Positions 1 to 8,141 of a stretch of 64,000 nucleotides of DNA are shown here, piece by piece. Source of the DNA: Caryophanon latum (lineage in GTDB: Bacteria > Bacillota > Bacilli > Bacillales_A > Planococcaceae); assembly GCF_001700325.1 (NCBI RefSeq), contig NZ_MATO01000037.1, positions 1 through 64,000 of the forward strand, given 5' to 3'. Every line of letters starts with the position of its first letter. The first letter of the stretch is position 1. The position numbers and the translations under genes are program-made. The notes under the pieces are model-generated. The model was not told the DNA's origin, did no database searches, and saw only the letters and a list, made by a program, of their open reading frames with translations.

Positions 1-143
1 ATTTTCAAGTCCCCGAAAAGTTTTCTAACAGGAATGCTCCTTTCGCCACTATATAGCGCTCGCAAACAAATAAGTGGACATGAGCGACTATTTTTTTAAT
101 GTTTAGCGTTTATTTTGTATACTAAAGAAAAGGGGGAATATAA

Positions 144-596
144 ATGGGCAGTTCGTTTTCATTATTAATTGTTAGCTGGATTATTATTATGGTGGTGCTC
201 ATGGCGATTGGTGGCTTTTTCATGTTCCGTAAATTTTTAAAGCAGCTGCCAAAGCAAGACGGTTTATCCGAACTCGATTGGCAAAATTATTACTTAGAAC
301 AAACGATTCATTTATGGAGCGACGAGCAAAAAGAGCTGCTAAATGAATTAACTGCACCGGTTCCGGAATTGTTTCGCAGCGTTGCGAAGGAAAAAATCGG
401 CGGTACCATTGGCAAGCTAGCACTTGAGCAGCGTGCAACTGCGCTTGATGAAGAGTTAATTATTCGCGGCTACATTATCGCCTCACCAAAGCGCGATCAT
501 AAGTTTTTACGTAAAAAGCTGCAGGAGCTACATATCGATATTTCACCGTACGAACATTTAATGTTAGACGAAAAAATAAAGCATGCGCCCGAATGA
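144..596 (+). CDS. yneK: YneK-like DUF2621 membrane-anchored protein
   Basis: A 150-residue protein with one N-terminal membrane segment (about residues 7-27), a short basic stretch and a soluble helical remainder. Sequence and setting match the DUF2621 family (Bacillus subtilis YneK), which lies beside ccdC, yneI and ccdA there; the same neighbours are present here, although this gene points toward them. GGGGG lies 7 bases before the ATG. The function is not known; the cytochrome c maturation neighbours are only a contextual hint. Its stop codon lies inside a terminator hairpin shared with the converging ccdC. Confidence 0.8.
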   Translation: MGSSFSLLIVSWIIIMVVLMAIGGFFMFRKFLKQLPKQDGLSELDWQNYYLEQTIHLWSDEQKELLNELTAPVPELFRSVAKEKIGGTIGKLALEQRATALDEELIIRGYIIASPKRDHKFLRKKLQELHIDISPYEHLMLDEKIKHAPE

Positions 597-612
597 GCAC
601 ATGCTTTATTTT
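573..612. terminator. Bidirectional terminator between yneK and ccdC
   Basis: Inverted repeat AAAATAAAGCATG / CATGCTTTATTTT with a 14-base loop, with A and T tracts on the two sides. It can end both converging genes. Confidence 0.85.
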
Positions 613-621
613 TTCGACCAT

Positions 622-1107
622 TTACTGAATCGTTGCCTTTATTTTTTTAAATTTTATAAACATCGCAATGCGCCAGCACGCAATCATCGAGAAGGCCAAC
701 AAGAAAAACATGCCCGCTAGCTCCCCGAAGTCAATTGAGTTTTGCATGACGAGCTTCGCAATAACGCGAACGACGAGCAGCCCAACTAAAATGAATAAAA
801 ATGCCTTTGATTTTTTTAAATAAATGCCGTCTTCTCGCACTTCAAATTGCGTTTTCCAAATAAGTAGTAGCGACGCACATGCACCGAGCACAAACACTTC
901 TAAAATTTGCATCGGTGCGACCCGAAATGGCTCATATATAAACATAAGTGCCCCTGTCGACATCGCAACAGGTGGAATAATAATGCGCTTTTCATTAATC
1001 GGTCGTCGATGTGCACGCATGCGCATCATCATGACGCTAACTCCCATAAAAATAGCGACGATCGTTGAAACAATCGCTATATAATGTGAAGGGATTTCCT
1101 CAAGCAT
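622..1107 (-). CDS. ccdC: CcdC-like cytochrome c biogenesis membrane protein
   Basis: A 161-residue integral membrane protein with about five hydrophobic segments and a conserved RxxRPI-type patch after the first one. It is last in the minus-strand series ccdA-yneI-ccdC, the order seen in B. subtilis, where CcdC (YneJ) is linked to cytochrome c maturation and spore development. The start follows AAGGAGGGG. Its exact biochemical role is not established in the family. The identification rests on sequence character together with conserved order. Confidence 0.82.
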   Translation of the reverse strand: MLEEIPSHYIAIVSTIVAIFMGVSVMMMRMRAHRRPINEKRIIIPPVAMSTGALMFIYEPFRVAPMQILEVFVLGACASLLLIWKTQFEVREDGIYLKKSKAFLFILVGLLVVRVIAKLVMQNSIDFGELAGMFFLLAFSMIACWRIAMFIKFKKIKATIQ

Positions 1108-1127
1108 TCATTCCCCTCCTTCTTAAC

Positions 1128-1490
1128 CTATAATGTTAATACGTTATCAATTACTTCTTTTAAATGTACTGGATCAAACGGCTTTGTCACGAAATCTTTC
1201 GCACCGTATGCAAGTGCTTGCTTAATAAGCTTTTGCTGCCCCAGTGCGGTAATCATGACAATTTTTGCATCTGGATTGCGCTCCATAATCGTTTTTACGG
1301 CATCAATGCCATTCATAATTGGCATCGTGACGTCCATCGTTACGACGTCTGGCTCGCACTCCTCAAATTTCGCAATCGCCTCTTGACCGTTTGCTGCCTG
1401 CGCAACGACACGATAGCCCCATTGCTCCATCATATTACTAATTGTTACACGCATAAACATCGCATCATCTACTACTAAAACTGTTGCCAT
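1128..1490 (-). CDS. yneI: Single-domain CheY-like response regulator (YneI type)
   Basis: A stand-alone receiver domain of 120 residues with the full phosphorylation set: acidic pocket D8 and D9, phosphoacceptor D53, T81 and K103, and no output domain. A longer start exists three codons upstream at 1499, but AGAGAGG is 9 bases from the inner ATG and directly abuts the outer one, so the inner start is chosen. It sits between ccdA and ccdC, as YneI does in B. subtilis. With no DNA-binding part it probably works by protein contact; its partner kinase is not in the window. Confidence 0.88.
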   Translation of the reverse strand: MATVLVVDDAMFMRVTISNMMEQWGYRVVAQAANGQEAIAKFEECEPDVVTMDVTMPIMNGIDAVKTIMERNPDAKIVMITALGQQKLIKQALAYGAKDFVTKPFDPVHLKEVIDNVLTL

Positions 1491-1515
1491 GTCCACCATC
1501 CTCTCTTCTCAAAAA

Positions 1516-2214
1516 CTAAAAGCCCGTAAAGCCACCAAAAATTGGGGAAATAAAACGAATGAATAACGTCATCCCATCAAAAAATAATAAAACACCGAGT
1601 GCAATCATGCAATACCCACCGATTTTAACGATGCGTGCGCTATAGTTGCGAATAAACTGAATGCGCGAAATGAAAAATGATAGCGTGAAAAATGGTAGCG
1701 CAAACCCTAAAAAATAAAGCAGCATGTACAGCATCGCCGAATCTGGCTGCGTCGCACTAAGCGCAATAATACTCATTAAAATCGGCCCAGTACACGGCGT
1801 CCAACCAGCCGCAAATGCTAAACCAATAAGCAAGCTGCCTGCATAGCCAGCTGGTCGATTTTTAAACTGAAATGTACGATCTTTTTGCAAAAAGTCGATG
1901 TTTAACCAACCGACAACGATGAAGCCAAACAGCACAATTAAAATCGCTCCAACTTGACGCAGCAACGTTTGATACGTGACAAAAAACTCATACACAAACG
2001 ATGTACCAAAACCAATCGCAATAAAAATAATTGAAAAACCTAGTAAAAAGAATAATGTATGTAAAATGGCTCGACGCTGCAGCATACCACGTTCATTTTT
2101 TAGCTCATCGATGCTCATACCTGTAATATACGATAAAAATGCTGGATATAACGGCAGCGTACACGGTGAAATAAAGCTTAAAAAACCTGCGCCGAACGCT
2201 AAAAAAACATTCAT
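1516..2214 (-). CDS. ccdA: Thiol-disulfide carrier CcdA for cytochrome c maturation
   Basis: A 232-residue, six-segment membrane protein of the DsbD/CcdA family. The two redox cysteines that pass reducing power across the membrane are present: C18 in the SPC motif of the first segment and C141 in the TPCTGP motif of the fourth. CcdA reduces the apocytochrome or its thioredoxin-like partner (ResA) outside the membrane so that heme can be attached. It is first in the minus-strand ccdA-yneI-ccdC group. Length and topology are normal for the family. Confidence 0.93.
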   Translation of the reverse strand: MNVFLAFGAGFLSFISPCTLPLYPAFLSYITGMSIDELKNERGMLQRRAILHTLFFLLGFSIIFIAIGFGTSFVYEFFVTYQTLLRQVGAILIVLFGFIVVGWLNIDFLQKDRTFQFKNRPAGYAGSLLIGLAFAAGWTPCTGPILMSIIALSATQPDSAMLYMLLYFLGFALPFFTLSFFISRIQFIRNYSARIVKIGGYCMIALGVLLFFDGMTLFIRFISPIFGGFTGF

Positions 2215-2271
2215 TTACTCTCCCCCTTTACGTTACTTCACATGTTACCAAAAGCGTCGTCGTTTTGCGCG

Positions 2272-3174
2272 TTACTCGCTCACTGTACGTCGCTTTTTTT
2301 GATGTCGATACGTCGTTACACTAAACAGTAAAAGCGCTACCCAAATAAACGCAAAGCTCATAAACTGCGCATTGCTAAACGTTTCTTCATATAAAAAGAT
2401 ACCGAGCAGCAACGTCATCGTCGGCGTAATGTATTGCAAAAAGCCAATGACATATAGCGGCAAATGCTTCGTCGCCACCGCAAAGCATACGAGCGGAATT
2501 ACCGTTAACACACCTGAAATGATGAGCAAAAAGTCGGTCGTTACGCTCATATGCCCAAATGCCGACAAACCGCGTTGCTGAAGCACTAGTAAATACGTAA
2601 CCGCAATCGGTAGTACAAACAGCGTCTCAATCGCCACAGAATGAAGTGCCTCTAGCTGAATTTGCTTCTTTAACACGCCGTATAACGCAAACGACAACGC
2701 GAGCGATAACGCAATGTACGGTACTTCCCCGACGTTAATAATCATTAATAGCACACCAAACGCCGCAATGCATAATGCCATTTGCTGACCGCGCAGCAGC
2801 TTTTCCTTATAAATAAGTACACCGAACAAAATCGACAGAAGCGGATTAATGTAATACCCTAAGCTCGTATCAATAATATGCTCATTTGCAACCGCCCAAA
2901 TGTACATAAACCAATTAAACGAAATGCAAAGCGATGCTGCAAATAAAACGAGCACTTTTTTCGGCGTGCGCAACAGCTGCCCAAGTACGCCGTAAAATGC
3001 CGACCATTTTTTGAGCGCGATGATCGCACCGATACTGAAGACGCACGACCAGACGATGCGGTTTGCGAGTGTATCAAAGCTGTTAACATCACTAAGCAAC
3101 GTCCAAAAAAGTGGAAACAGTCCCCACATAACATACATCGTAATACCGTTAATAAAACCTACTTTTTCGTTCAC
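2272..3174 (-). CDS. rarD: RarD-type EamA permease
   Basis: A 300-residue transporter with ten predicted membrane helices and the RarD hallmark start (GFINGITMYVMWGLFPLFW). RarD proteins belong to the drug/metabolite transporter superfamily; the name comes from a chloramphenicol-sensitivity phenotype and the natural substrate is unsettled. It lies alone, upstream of ccdA in the same direction with a gap of about 57 bases, so some read-through into ccdA is possible. The family call is firm, the substrate unknown. Confidence 0.88.
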   Translation of the reverse strand: MNEKVGFINGITMYVMWGLFPLFWTLLSDVNSFDTLANRIVWSCVFSIGAIIALKKWSAFYGVLGQLLRTPKKVLVLFAASLCISFNWFMYIWAVANEHIIDTSLGYYINPLLSILFGVLIYKEKLLRGQQMALCIAAFGVLLMIINVGEVPYIALSLALSFALYGVLKKQIQLEALHSVAIETLFVLPIAVTYLLVLQQRGLSAFGHMSVTTDFLLIISGVLTVIPLVCFAVATKHLPLYVIGFLQYITPTMTLLLGIFLYEETFSNAQFMSFAFIWVALLLFSVTTYRHQKKRRTVSE

Positions 3175-3318
3175 ACTTTCACTCCTTTACCGTCCTCATT
3201 ATATGCCTTCTATAAACAAACGACAATGCGCAATTACTTGTACAAATAGGGATAAATATATTTACTTTTCTGAATTTTTATTTTAAAGTAGTATTACATC
3301 AATAAAGGAGGGAAACGG

Positions 3319-3573
3319 ATGGAGCATTTACGACAACAGCTCGCGATTCGCAGCTCACTACTTATACCGTTATTAATTGCGCTTATCGTCTGTATCGTTG
3401 TAACGCCGATTCCGACGACCGCTTTATTTTTACCAATCATTGCGTATTTTTGTATGCGACTTTATAAGCAGCTACAGCATGAACAGCTCGATGCTTTTTC
3501 GATTACATTTGAGCTCGGCTGCATTCTCTTTATGATGACGCTGTTTATCGCTGCACATCGCGTCATGTATTAA
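3319..3573 (+). CDS. Small membrane protein of unknown function
   Basis: An 84-residue protein made mostly of hydrophobic stretches (about residues 14-46 and 65-82) around a short polar connector. AAAGGAGGG precedes the ATG at normal distance, which supports translation. It lies 30 bases upstream of the dps-like gene on the same strand, so the two may be co-transcribed. I do not recognise a family. Confidence 0.65.
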   Translation: MEHLRQQLAIRSSLLIPLLIALIVCIVVTPIPTTALFLPIIAYFCMRLYKQLQHEQLDAFSITFELGCILFMMTLFIAAHRVMY

Positions 3574-3603
3574 CACATTGTATATTACAAAGGAGTACTG
3601 AAC

Positions 3604-4065
3604 ATGGCAAAAACAAAACAACTTACAATCGAACAACAATTAAATGAACTCGTCGCTTCTTGGTCAGTTCTTTACACAAAGCTACATAACTATCACTGGT
3701 ACGTAAGCGGCCCATCATTTTTCACATTACATACGAAATTTGAGGAGCTGTACAATGAGGCGGCTCTTCATTTAGACGACTTAGCAGAGCGTATTTTATC
3801 ACGTGGTGAAAAACCGGTCGCTACATTAAAAGAGCAGCTCGCGATTTCACTCGTAAAAGAAGCTACAGGCAAAGAAGATGCGTCTAAAATGGTTGCTACG
3901 ATCGTAAAAGATTTCACAAAAATCCAAACAGCTGCGAAAAGCACGATGGATGCTGCAAGTGAAGCTGGCGACGATCGCACCGAGGATTTACTAAATGGCA
4001 TGATTCAATCACTTGAAAAGCACGTATGGATGCTAAACGCCTTTTTAGGTGAACGAGCAAAATAA
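3604..4065 (+). CDS. dps: Dps-family mini-ferritin
   Basis: A 153-residue four-helix protein of the Dps type, which assembles as a twelve-subunit shell that oxidises ferrous iron with peroxide and stores it. The inter-subunit ferroxidase residues match the Listeria innocua numbering: H31, H43, D58 and E62; position 47, often aspartate, is glutamate here. There is no long lysine-rich N-terminal tail, so direct DNA binding is less likely than in E. coli Dps. AAAGGAG precedes the start. A strong bidirectional hairpin follows. Expected role is peroxide and iron-stress protection. Confidence 0.92.
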   Translation: MAKTKQLTIEQQLNELVASWSVLYTKLHNYHWYVSGPSFFTLHTKFEELYNEAALHLDDLAERILSRGEKPVATLKEQLAISLVKEATGKEDASKMVATIVKDFTKIQTAAKSTMDAASEAGDDRTEDLLNGMIQSLEKHVWMLNAFLGERAK

Positions 4066-4072
4066 CATAAAC

Positions 4073-4108
4073 AAAAAGGAAGCGCTGCTCACTCGGCGCT
4101 TCCTTTTT
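4073..4108. terminator. Bidirectional terminator after dps
   Basis: Perfect stem AAAAAGGAAGCGC / GCGCTTCCTTTTT between the converging dps and the 137-residue anchored protein gene. It overlaps the end of the latter. Confidence 0.88.
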
Positions 4109-4502
4109 CATTGAGCTGACGTACTGCTTCATAAAATCGCTCACCGTTTACAACTTTATATGTCATACCATTTACCGCCATGACACGCGCCGAGCCGATG
4201 CTGACGTACACGATTGTCCCCTTTATTGAATGGAGTGCCATTTCATATTGTGCGTTCACAACACATGTCTTTTTCTGTAACGTCATACGATCTGCATATT
4301 GCAGTAACTGCTGTAGCGCCTCGCCTTCAACTACGACCTCATCGACGACCGCATACTCCAGCACATCTTCATGCATAAAATAGCCGGTATACACTTCCTG
4401 AAAGGGCTGTTGTGCATCGAGCTTTCGTATCCCTGTCCAAACGCCCGCTCCCAATAGACCAAGCAAAGACGTCGTCACCCCAACAATAAATCTCTTTTTC
4501 AC
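4089..4502 (-). CDS. Membrane-anchored protein of unknown function
   Basis: A 137-residue protein with a basic start and one hydrophobic segment (about residues 5-25) that may be a signal anchor or signal peptide; the rest should be outside the membrane and is rich in beta-prone sequence. The start codon is GTG, 6 bases after GGGAGGGAG. No catalytic motif is visible. It stands alone between a dps terminator and a mobile-element-bearing gap. Function unknown. Confidence 0.65.
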   Translation of the reverse strand: MKKRFIVGVTTSLLGLLGAGVWTGIRKLDAQQPFQEVYTGYFMHEDVLEYAVVDEVVVEGEALQQLLQYADRMTLQKKTCVVNAQYEMALHSIKGTIVYVSIGSARVMAVNGMTYKVVNGERFYEAVRQLNEKGSAE

Positions 4503-4570
4503 GAAACTCCCTCCCTACTATTGTCTCTATTATAACAAACGTTCCTCCATTCACCTCTTTTTACGCACAA

Positions 4571-4735
4571 AAAAGCAGCTGCACAACGAGAGGCTGCTGA
4601 AAAACTAAAAAAACGCGAAAATTCGTTGTACTTAACTTTGAATTTCGCGTTTTTGTATAGAATAAAAGTTGATTTATACTAGAAAATGTAGGGTGAATCG
4701 ACTTTTTCAGTGGCCTCACACAACGACAGCTACTT
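4571..4735 (-). terminator. Permease terminator split by a small insertion
   Basis: Outer arms AAAAGCAGCTG (4571-4581) and CAGCTACTTTT (4727-4737) form an 11-base stem with one wobble. If the inserted element is removed, they flank an 8-base loop CACAACGA and end in a T tract on the minus strand. This would be the original terminator of the upstream amino acid permease gene. Confidence 0.75.
4590..4718. mobile_element. MITE-like insertion, about 128 bp, with 8-bp target duplication
   Basis: Imperfect terminal inverted repeats GAGGCTGCTGAAAAA (left) and, reversed, GAGGCCACTGAAAAA (right), 13 of 15 identical. The 8-base sequence CACAACGA is duplicated at 4582-4589 and 4719-4726; one terminal A (4718) is ambiguous. 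There is no room for a transposase. The interior holds an inverted repeat near 4609-4655 (ACGCGAAAATTC / GAATTTCGCGT) flanked by A and T tracts, able to act as a terminator in both directions. The ends resemble those I associate with IS1182-type elements, but that link is a guess. Confidence 0.7.
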
Positions 4736-4741
4736 TTCTCA

Positions 4742-6082
4742 TCATTTTTTCTTCAACTTATACGAAATGGCGACGATGATGAACCAAATCGGCGTACATA
4801 ATAATGCTATGCGCGTATCCTCTGCCACTGCCATTACGACAAGTAAAAACGCAAAGAACGCTAAAATGACATAGTTTACGCCCGGTGTTAGCGGCGCCTT
4901 AAACGTTGACGCTGCGTGCTGCTCTGGATGGCGACGCTTATAAATAATATGTGAAATTAAAATCATGCTCCACACCCAAATAAAGCAAATCGCTGAAATC
5001 GTTGTTACTAAATCAAACGCTGTATTTGGTAAAAGCTTCGAAAGCAGTGCGCCAAACGCTGCAACAACTGTTGACGTTATAAGCGCATTTTGTGGAACAG
5101 CGCGACGATTTAACTTTGCAAACGTTTTCGGTGCGTTGTTATTTTTTCCTAAGTTGTACAGCATGCGGCTCGTTGAAAATAACCCTGAGTTACCCGCTGA
5201 CGCTGCTGACGTTAACACGACGAAGTTAATTAAACCAGCCGCTACCGGAATACCAACGAGCGTAAACACTTGTACGAACGGGCTTGATGCACCCGAAATG
5301 TTCGTCCACGGTGTAATCGATAAAATAACGATTAATGCTCCGACGTAAAACAATAAAATACGCATCGGAATTTTGTTAATTGCTGATGGAATATTTTTTT
5401 TCGGGTCCGCCGTTTCAGATGCTGTTACCCCGACGAGCTCTACCCCAACGAACGCAAACACAACCATTTGGAACGCTAATAAAAACCCTGATAAGCCGTT
5501 TGCGAAAAATCCGCCGTGCTCCCATAAATTGCTGACGCTCGCTTTGCCATATTCCGTTTCAAAGCCGCTTACAATCATCACAATTCCTACAATAATTAAG
5601 CCGACAATCGTAATAATTTTAATTAAGGCGAACCAAAACTCAAGCTCACCGAACAGCTTTACCGTTAATAAATTCAGTCCTAGTAATACGACAACTGCAA
5701 TTAATGACGGAATCCACTGTGGAATATCAAACCAATAGTTAACATACAAACCGACTGCAATAATGTCTGCCATGGCCACCATGATCCAGCAAAACCAATA
5801 CGTCCACCCAGTTACGTAGCCCGCCCATGAGCCGACATAATGCGTCGTAAAATCGGTAAAGCTTTCAAAGCCTGCATCTGTTAATAACAGTTCGCCGAGC
5901 GCGCGCATGACGAAAAATAGCGCTGTGCCGACAATTAAATACGCTAAAATAATCGATGGTCCGGCAAGCTCAATTGCTTTCCCCGCACCTAAAAATAACC
6001 CTGTACCAATCGTGCCGCCAATTGCAATAAGCTGCACGTGGCGATTTTTTAAATCTCGCTTTAATTGTTGCTGCTGTGCCAA
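4742..6082 (-). CDS. cycA: APC-family amino acid permease, CycA-like, probably for glycine/alanine/serine
   Basis: A 446-residue amino acid-polyamine-organocation permease with about twelve helices and the substrate-site motif GGTIGTGLFLGAG in helix 1. It resembles the D-serine/D-alanine/glycine transporter group (E. coli CycA, B. subtilis YtnA-type). The start is TTG, 9 bases after AGGAGG. The 300-base leader carries a glycine riboswitch and an intrinsic terminator, so glycine or a close neutral amino acid is the likely substrate; that is inference from family and regulation. It is monocistronic, and its own terminator was later interrupted by a small element. Confidence 0.88.
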   Translation of the reverse strand: MAQQQQLKRDLKNRHVQLIAIGGTIGTGLFLGAGKAIELAGPSIILAYLIVGTALFFVMRALGELLLTDAGFESFTDFTTHYVGSWAGYVTGWTYWFCWIMVAMADIIAVGLYVNYWFDIPQWIPSLIAVVVLLGLNLLTVKLFGELEFWFALIKIITIVGLIIVGIVMIVSGFETEYGKASVSNLWEHGGFFANGLSGFLLAFQMVVFAFVGVELVGVTASETADPKKNIPSAINKIPMRILLFYVGALIVILSITPWTNISGASSPFVQVFTLVGIPVAAGLINFVVLTSAASAGNSGLFSTSRMLYNLGKNNNAPKTFAKLNRRAVPQNALITSTVVAAFGALLSKLLPNTAFDLVTTISAICFIWVWSMILISHIIYKRRHPEQHAASTFKAPLTPGVNYVILAFFAFLLVVMAVAEDTRIALLCTPIWFIIVAISYKLKKK

Positions 6083-6130
6083 AACAAATTCCTCCTAAAT
6101 CATAACTTACATCGCAAATGGCACAAAAAA

Positions 6131-6162
6131 GAGGCTAGGAACATGTCCCAACCTCAAACTTA
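6131..6162 (-). terminator. Expression-platform terminator of the glycine riboswitch
   Basis: On the minus strand GAGGTTGGGA pairs over ten bases with TTCCTAGCCTC (two G-U pairs) and is followed by six Ts. It lies between the glycine aptamer and the permease start, so it can abort transcription before the gene. Confidence 0.82.
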
Positions 6163-6249
6163 CGTGAAAGATATCGCAATTTATTATAACAACATAATAA
6201 AAAACTAAAGAAGCATATCACAAAAAAATGTGACGTTTCTTTAATACCC

Positions 6250-6312
6250 TTCTGTCCGCTTTGCCTGAGATGGTGAACCCTTCGGCGGTATACGAATGTA
6301 TACTCTCTCCAG
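6250..6312 (-). promoter_or_regulatory. Glycine riboswitch aptamer (apparently single)
   Basis: Read on the minus strand, the region has the conserved glycine-aptamer blocks in the right order: CTGGAGAG (near 6305-6312), ACCGCCGAAGGG (about 6268-6283), TCTCAGGCAAA (about 6260-6272) and GGACAGA (6251-6257), with a variable hairpin between. I find only one aptamer; no second copy is visible upstream or downstream, unlike the common tandem form. It sits in the leader of the CycA-like permease before an intrinsic terminator. Block coordinates are approximate. Confidence 0.9.
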
Positions 6313-6390
6313 AAACTGCTCGAGCTATAGTACGACCCATTAGCTGTCAACGCAAATATGAAATTCATCGTGCAATGTAGTATGTGACAT

Positions 6391-6419
6391 ACTATAGCAG
6401 TTTTTTGACAACTTGCCAA
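6391..6419 (-). promoter_or_regulatory. Promoter of the glycine riboswitch-permease transcript
   Basis: On the minus strand TTGGCA (6414-6419), a 17-base spacer, and TATAGT (6391-6396) preceded by TGC, giving an extended -10. Transcription would begin near 6384, giving a leader of about 300 bases. Confidence 0.8.
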
Positions 6420-6493
6420 CATTAAAATTTTTGTACAATAGAAAAATTGTGCGTATTTAACAAATCAACACTTCATTTGTCGTAAAATTGATA

Positions 6494-6533
6494 CAAAAAA
6501 ACGGTTTGAGCGATTAATTGCCCAAACCGTTCT
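6494..6533 (-). terminator. Terminator of the OFA-family transporter
   Basis: On the minus strand ACGGTTTGGGC pairs with GCTCAAACCGT and is followed by seven Ts, just past the stop codon. Confidence 0.85.
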
Positions 6534-6536
6534 TTA

Positions 6537-7799
6537 TTATGCGTGCTGCTCTTTTGCAATCGCCTCTTTTTGTCCAAACGTCACAAGCCCTGGTTTTACG
6601 ACGAACATACTAATTAAAATCGCCACTGTAAATAACGCTAAAATGGCATACATAACATAATCGTAAGAACCTGTCGCTGCTAAAATTTTCGCGCTGAGCT
6701 GATTGCCCGAAAGACCTGCAAACGCCCATGCTGATAACGCTAAGCCGTGCACTGTTGAAATGCTGTTTAAGCCGAAGCGGTCTGCAAGTAACGTCGGTAA
6801 GTTCGAGAAGCCACCGCCGTACCCTGCATTAATGACGCAAAGTAATACGACAACAAGTACGACCGAGCCTGCGTTAATGCCGTCAAATACGATCATCGCA
6901 CCGATTGACACGAGCGCTGAGCCGAAAATAATTTTATAAATCGTATTGCGATCGCGTAAACGGTCTGCCCACGCTGAGAAGAATAAACGTCCACCTGCAT
7001 TAAACACCGCCGTTACCGCACTCATTAAGCCGATTGCTGTAAAGCCAACTGCCGCAAGCATTGATTTCTCCTGCGAAATTAACGCTAAACCACACGTAAT
7101 GTTAATGTAGAACATAATCCAAATGCCAATAAACACTTTGTTTGACAACACTTTACGATAGCTGAACGCTTTTGCTGCTGCCGCTGATTCAACATGACCT
7201 TTTGGCTTACGAATAAGCAGGAAGCCGATAATCATACATACAGCATAAATCGCCGCTAAAATGTAAAACATGTTATAAACGTTCGCCGGATTTTGTAGCG
7301 TACCGTCCGCATTCGTTGGTCCCATTAACATTTCCATTAACGGTGACGCAATAACTTTCGCTAAGCCGAAGCCTGCTACTGCAATACCTGTTGCTAACCC
7401 TTTACGATCTGCAAACCAAAGCATTAAGTTTTTCACCGGCGTTAAGTAGCCGATACCGAGCCCAATCCCCATAATGACACCGTAACAAATGAAAATGCCA
7501 ATTAATGATTTTTGATAAATGAAAAAACCTGTGCCGACCATGCCGACTGTAAAGAACAATGTTGATAATAATGCCGAGCGCTTAACATTTTTCTCAACGA
7601 AGCGCCCACCAAACGCTGCGGACATCCCAAGCACGAAAATCGCTAAGCTAAATGCCCACTCGACTTCACTTAATGGTCGATCGATGTAATACGCAATGTC
7701 TGCTTTAAATAATGACCAGCAATATACAGTCCCGATACTACAGTGGATGAGTAGTGCTGGCAATACTGCACGCATCCATTTGTTTTCAATGTTACCCAC
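6537..7799 (-). CDS. OFA-family MFS transporter (oxalate/formate antiporter-like)
   Basis: A 420-residue major facilitator protein with twelve helices. It has the OFA features: the opening GTVYCWSLFKADI, the GxGxGIGYLTPVKNLMLWFADRKGLATGIAVAGFG block before helix 5, and the later AWADRLRDR loop. OFA members exchange small carboxylates such as oxalate and formate, but many Bacillales paralogues have unknown substrates. The start is GTG, 9 bases after AAGGAG. It is a single-gene unit with its own promoter and terminator. Confidence 0.85.
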   Translation of the reverse strand: MGNIENKWMRAVLPALLIHCSIGTVYCWSLFKADIAYYIDRPLSEVEWAFSLAIFVLGMSAAFGGRFVEKNVKRSALLSTLFFTVGMVGTGFFIYQKSLIGIFICYGVIMGIGLGIGYLTPVKNLMLWFADRKGLATGIAVAGFGLAKVIASPLMEMLMGPTNADGTLQNPANVYNMFYILAAIYAVCMIIGFLLIRKPKGHVESAAAAKAFSYRKVLSNKVFIGIWIMFYINITCGLALISQEKSMLAAVGFTAIGLMSAVTAVFNAGGRLFFSAWADRLRDRNTIYKIIFGSALVSIGAMIVFDGINAGSVVLVVVLLCVINAGYGGGFSNLPTLLADRFGLNSISTVHGLALSAWAFAGLSGNQLSAKILAATGSYDYVMYAILALFTVAILISMFVVKPGLVTFGQKEAIAKEQHA

Positions 7800-7887
7800 G
7801 AAAAATACTCCTTACGCTTTCCAGATTCGCTGCAAAAGCTATTATTTTGTGCCGTTCAAGCTTTCTGTATTAAAACACAATATCGTC

Positions 7888-7916
7888 ATTATAGCGTATG
7901 AAACTAGGAGCGTAAA
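7888..7916 (-). promoter_or_regulatory. Promoter of the OFA-family transporter
   Basis: On the minus strand TTTACG (7911-7916), a 17-base spacer and TATAAT (7888-7893), about 90 bases before the GTG start. The rest of the 340-base gap 7800-8141 shows no coding sequence; its left end holds the terminator of the next gene. Confidence 0.7.
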
Positions 7917-8095
7917 TGTTTTTTACGGTCGTTTTTGTCATTTTCTTGTTAAACGAAGCGTTAAATATCATTTTTCACGAACATTTAAAAGGAATTATAT
8001 AATAAAAGTACGTTTTTAAAGTGTTTTTTTCACCACTTCAAAAGTCTGATCACTGTCCTATAACAAACATACAGTATGTTGCGTTCCTATTCATT

Positions 8096-8136
8096 CAAAA
8101 AAGCTATGCTCAAGCAGAGGATGCTTGAGCATAGCC
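8096..8136 (-). terminator. Terminator of the zinc-ribbon membrane protein operon
   Basis: Perfect 14-base stem GCTATGCTCAAGCA / TGCTTGAGCATAGC with a five-base loop and six Ts on the minus strand. Confidence 0.9.
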
Positions 8137-8141
8137 ATTAT

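Noticed and set aside
1..143. End or start of a gene at the left edge
   Set aside because: Open frames exist but none has a supported start or a recognisable product in the 143 bases available.
6135..6422. Minus-strand 95-codon frame upstream of the permease
   Set aside because: It runs through the promoter, glycine aptamer and terminator, so it is not a gene.
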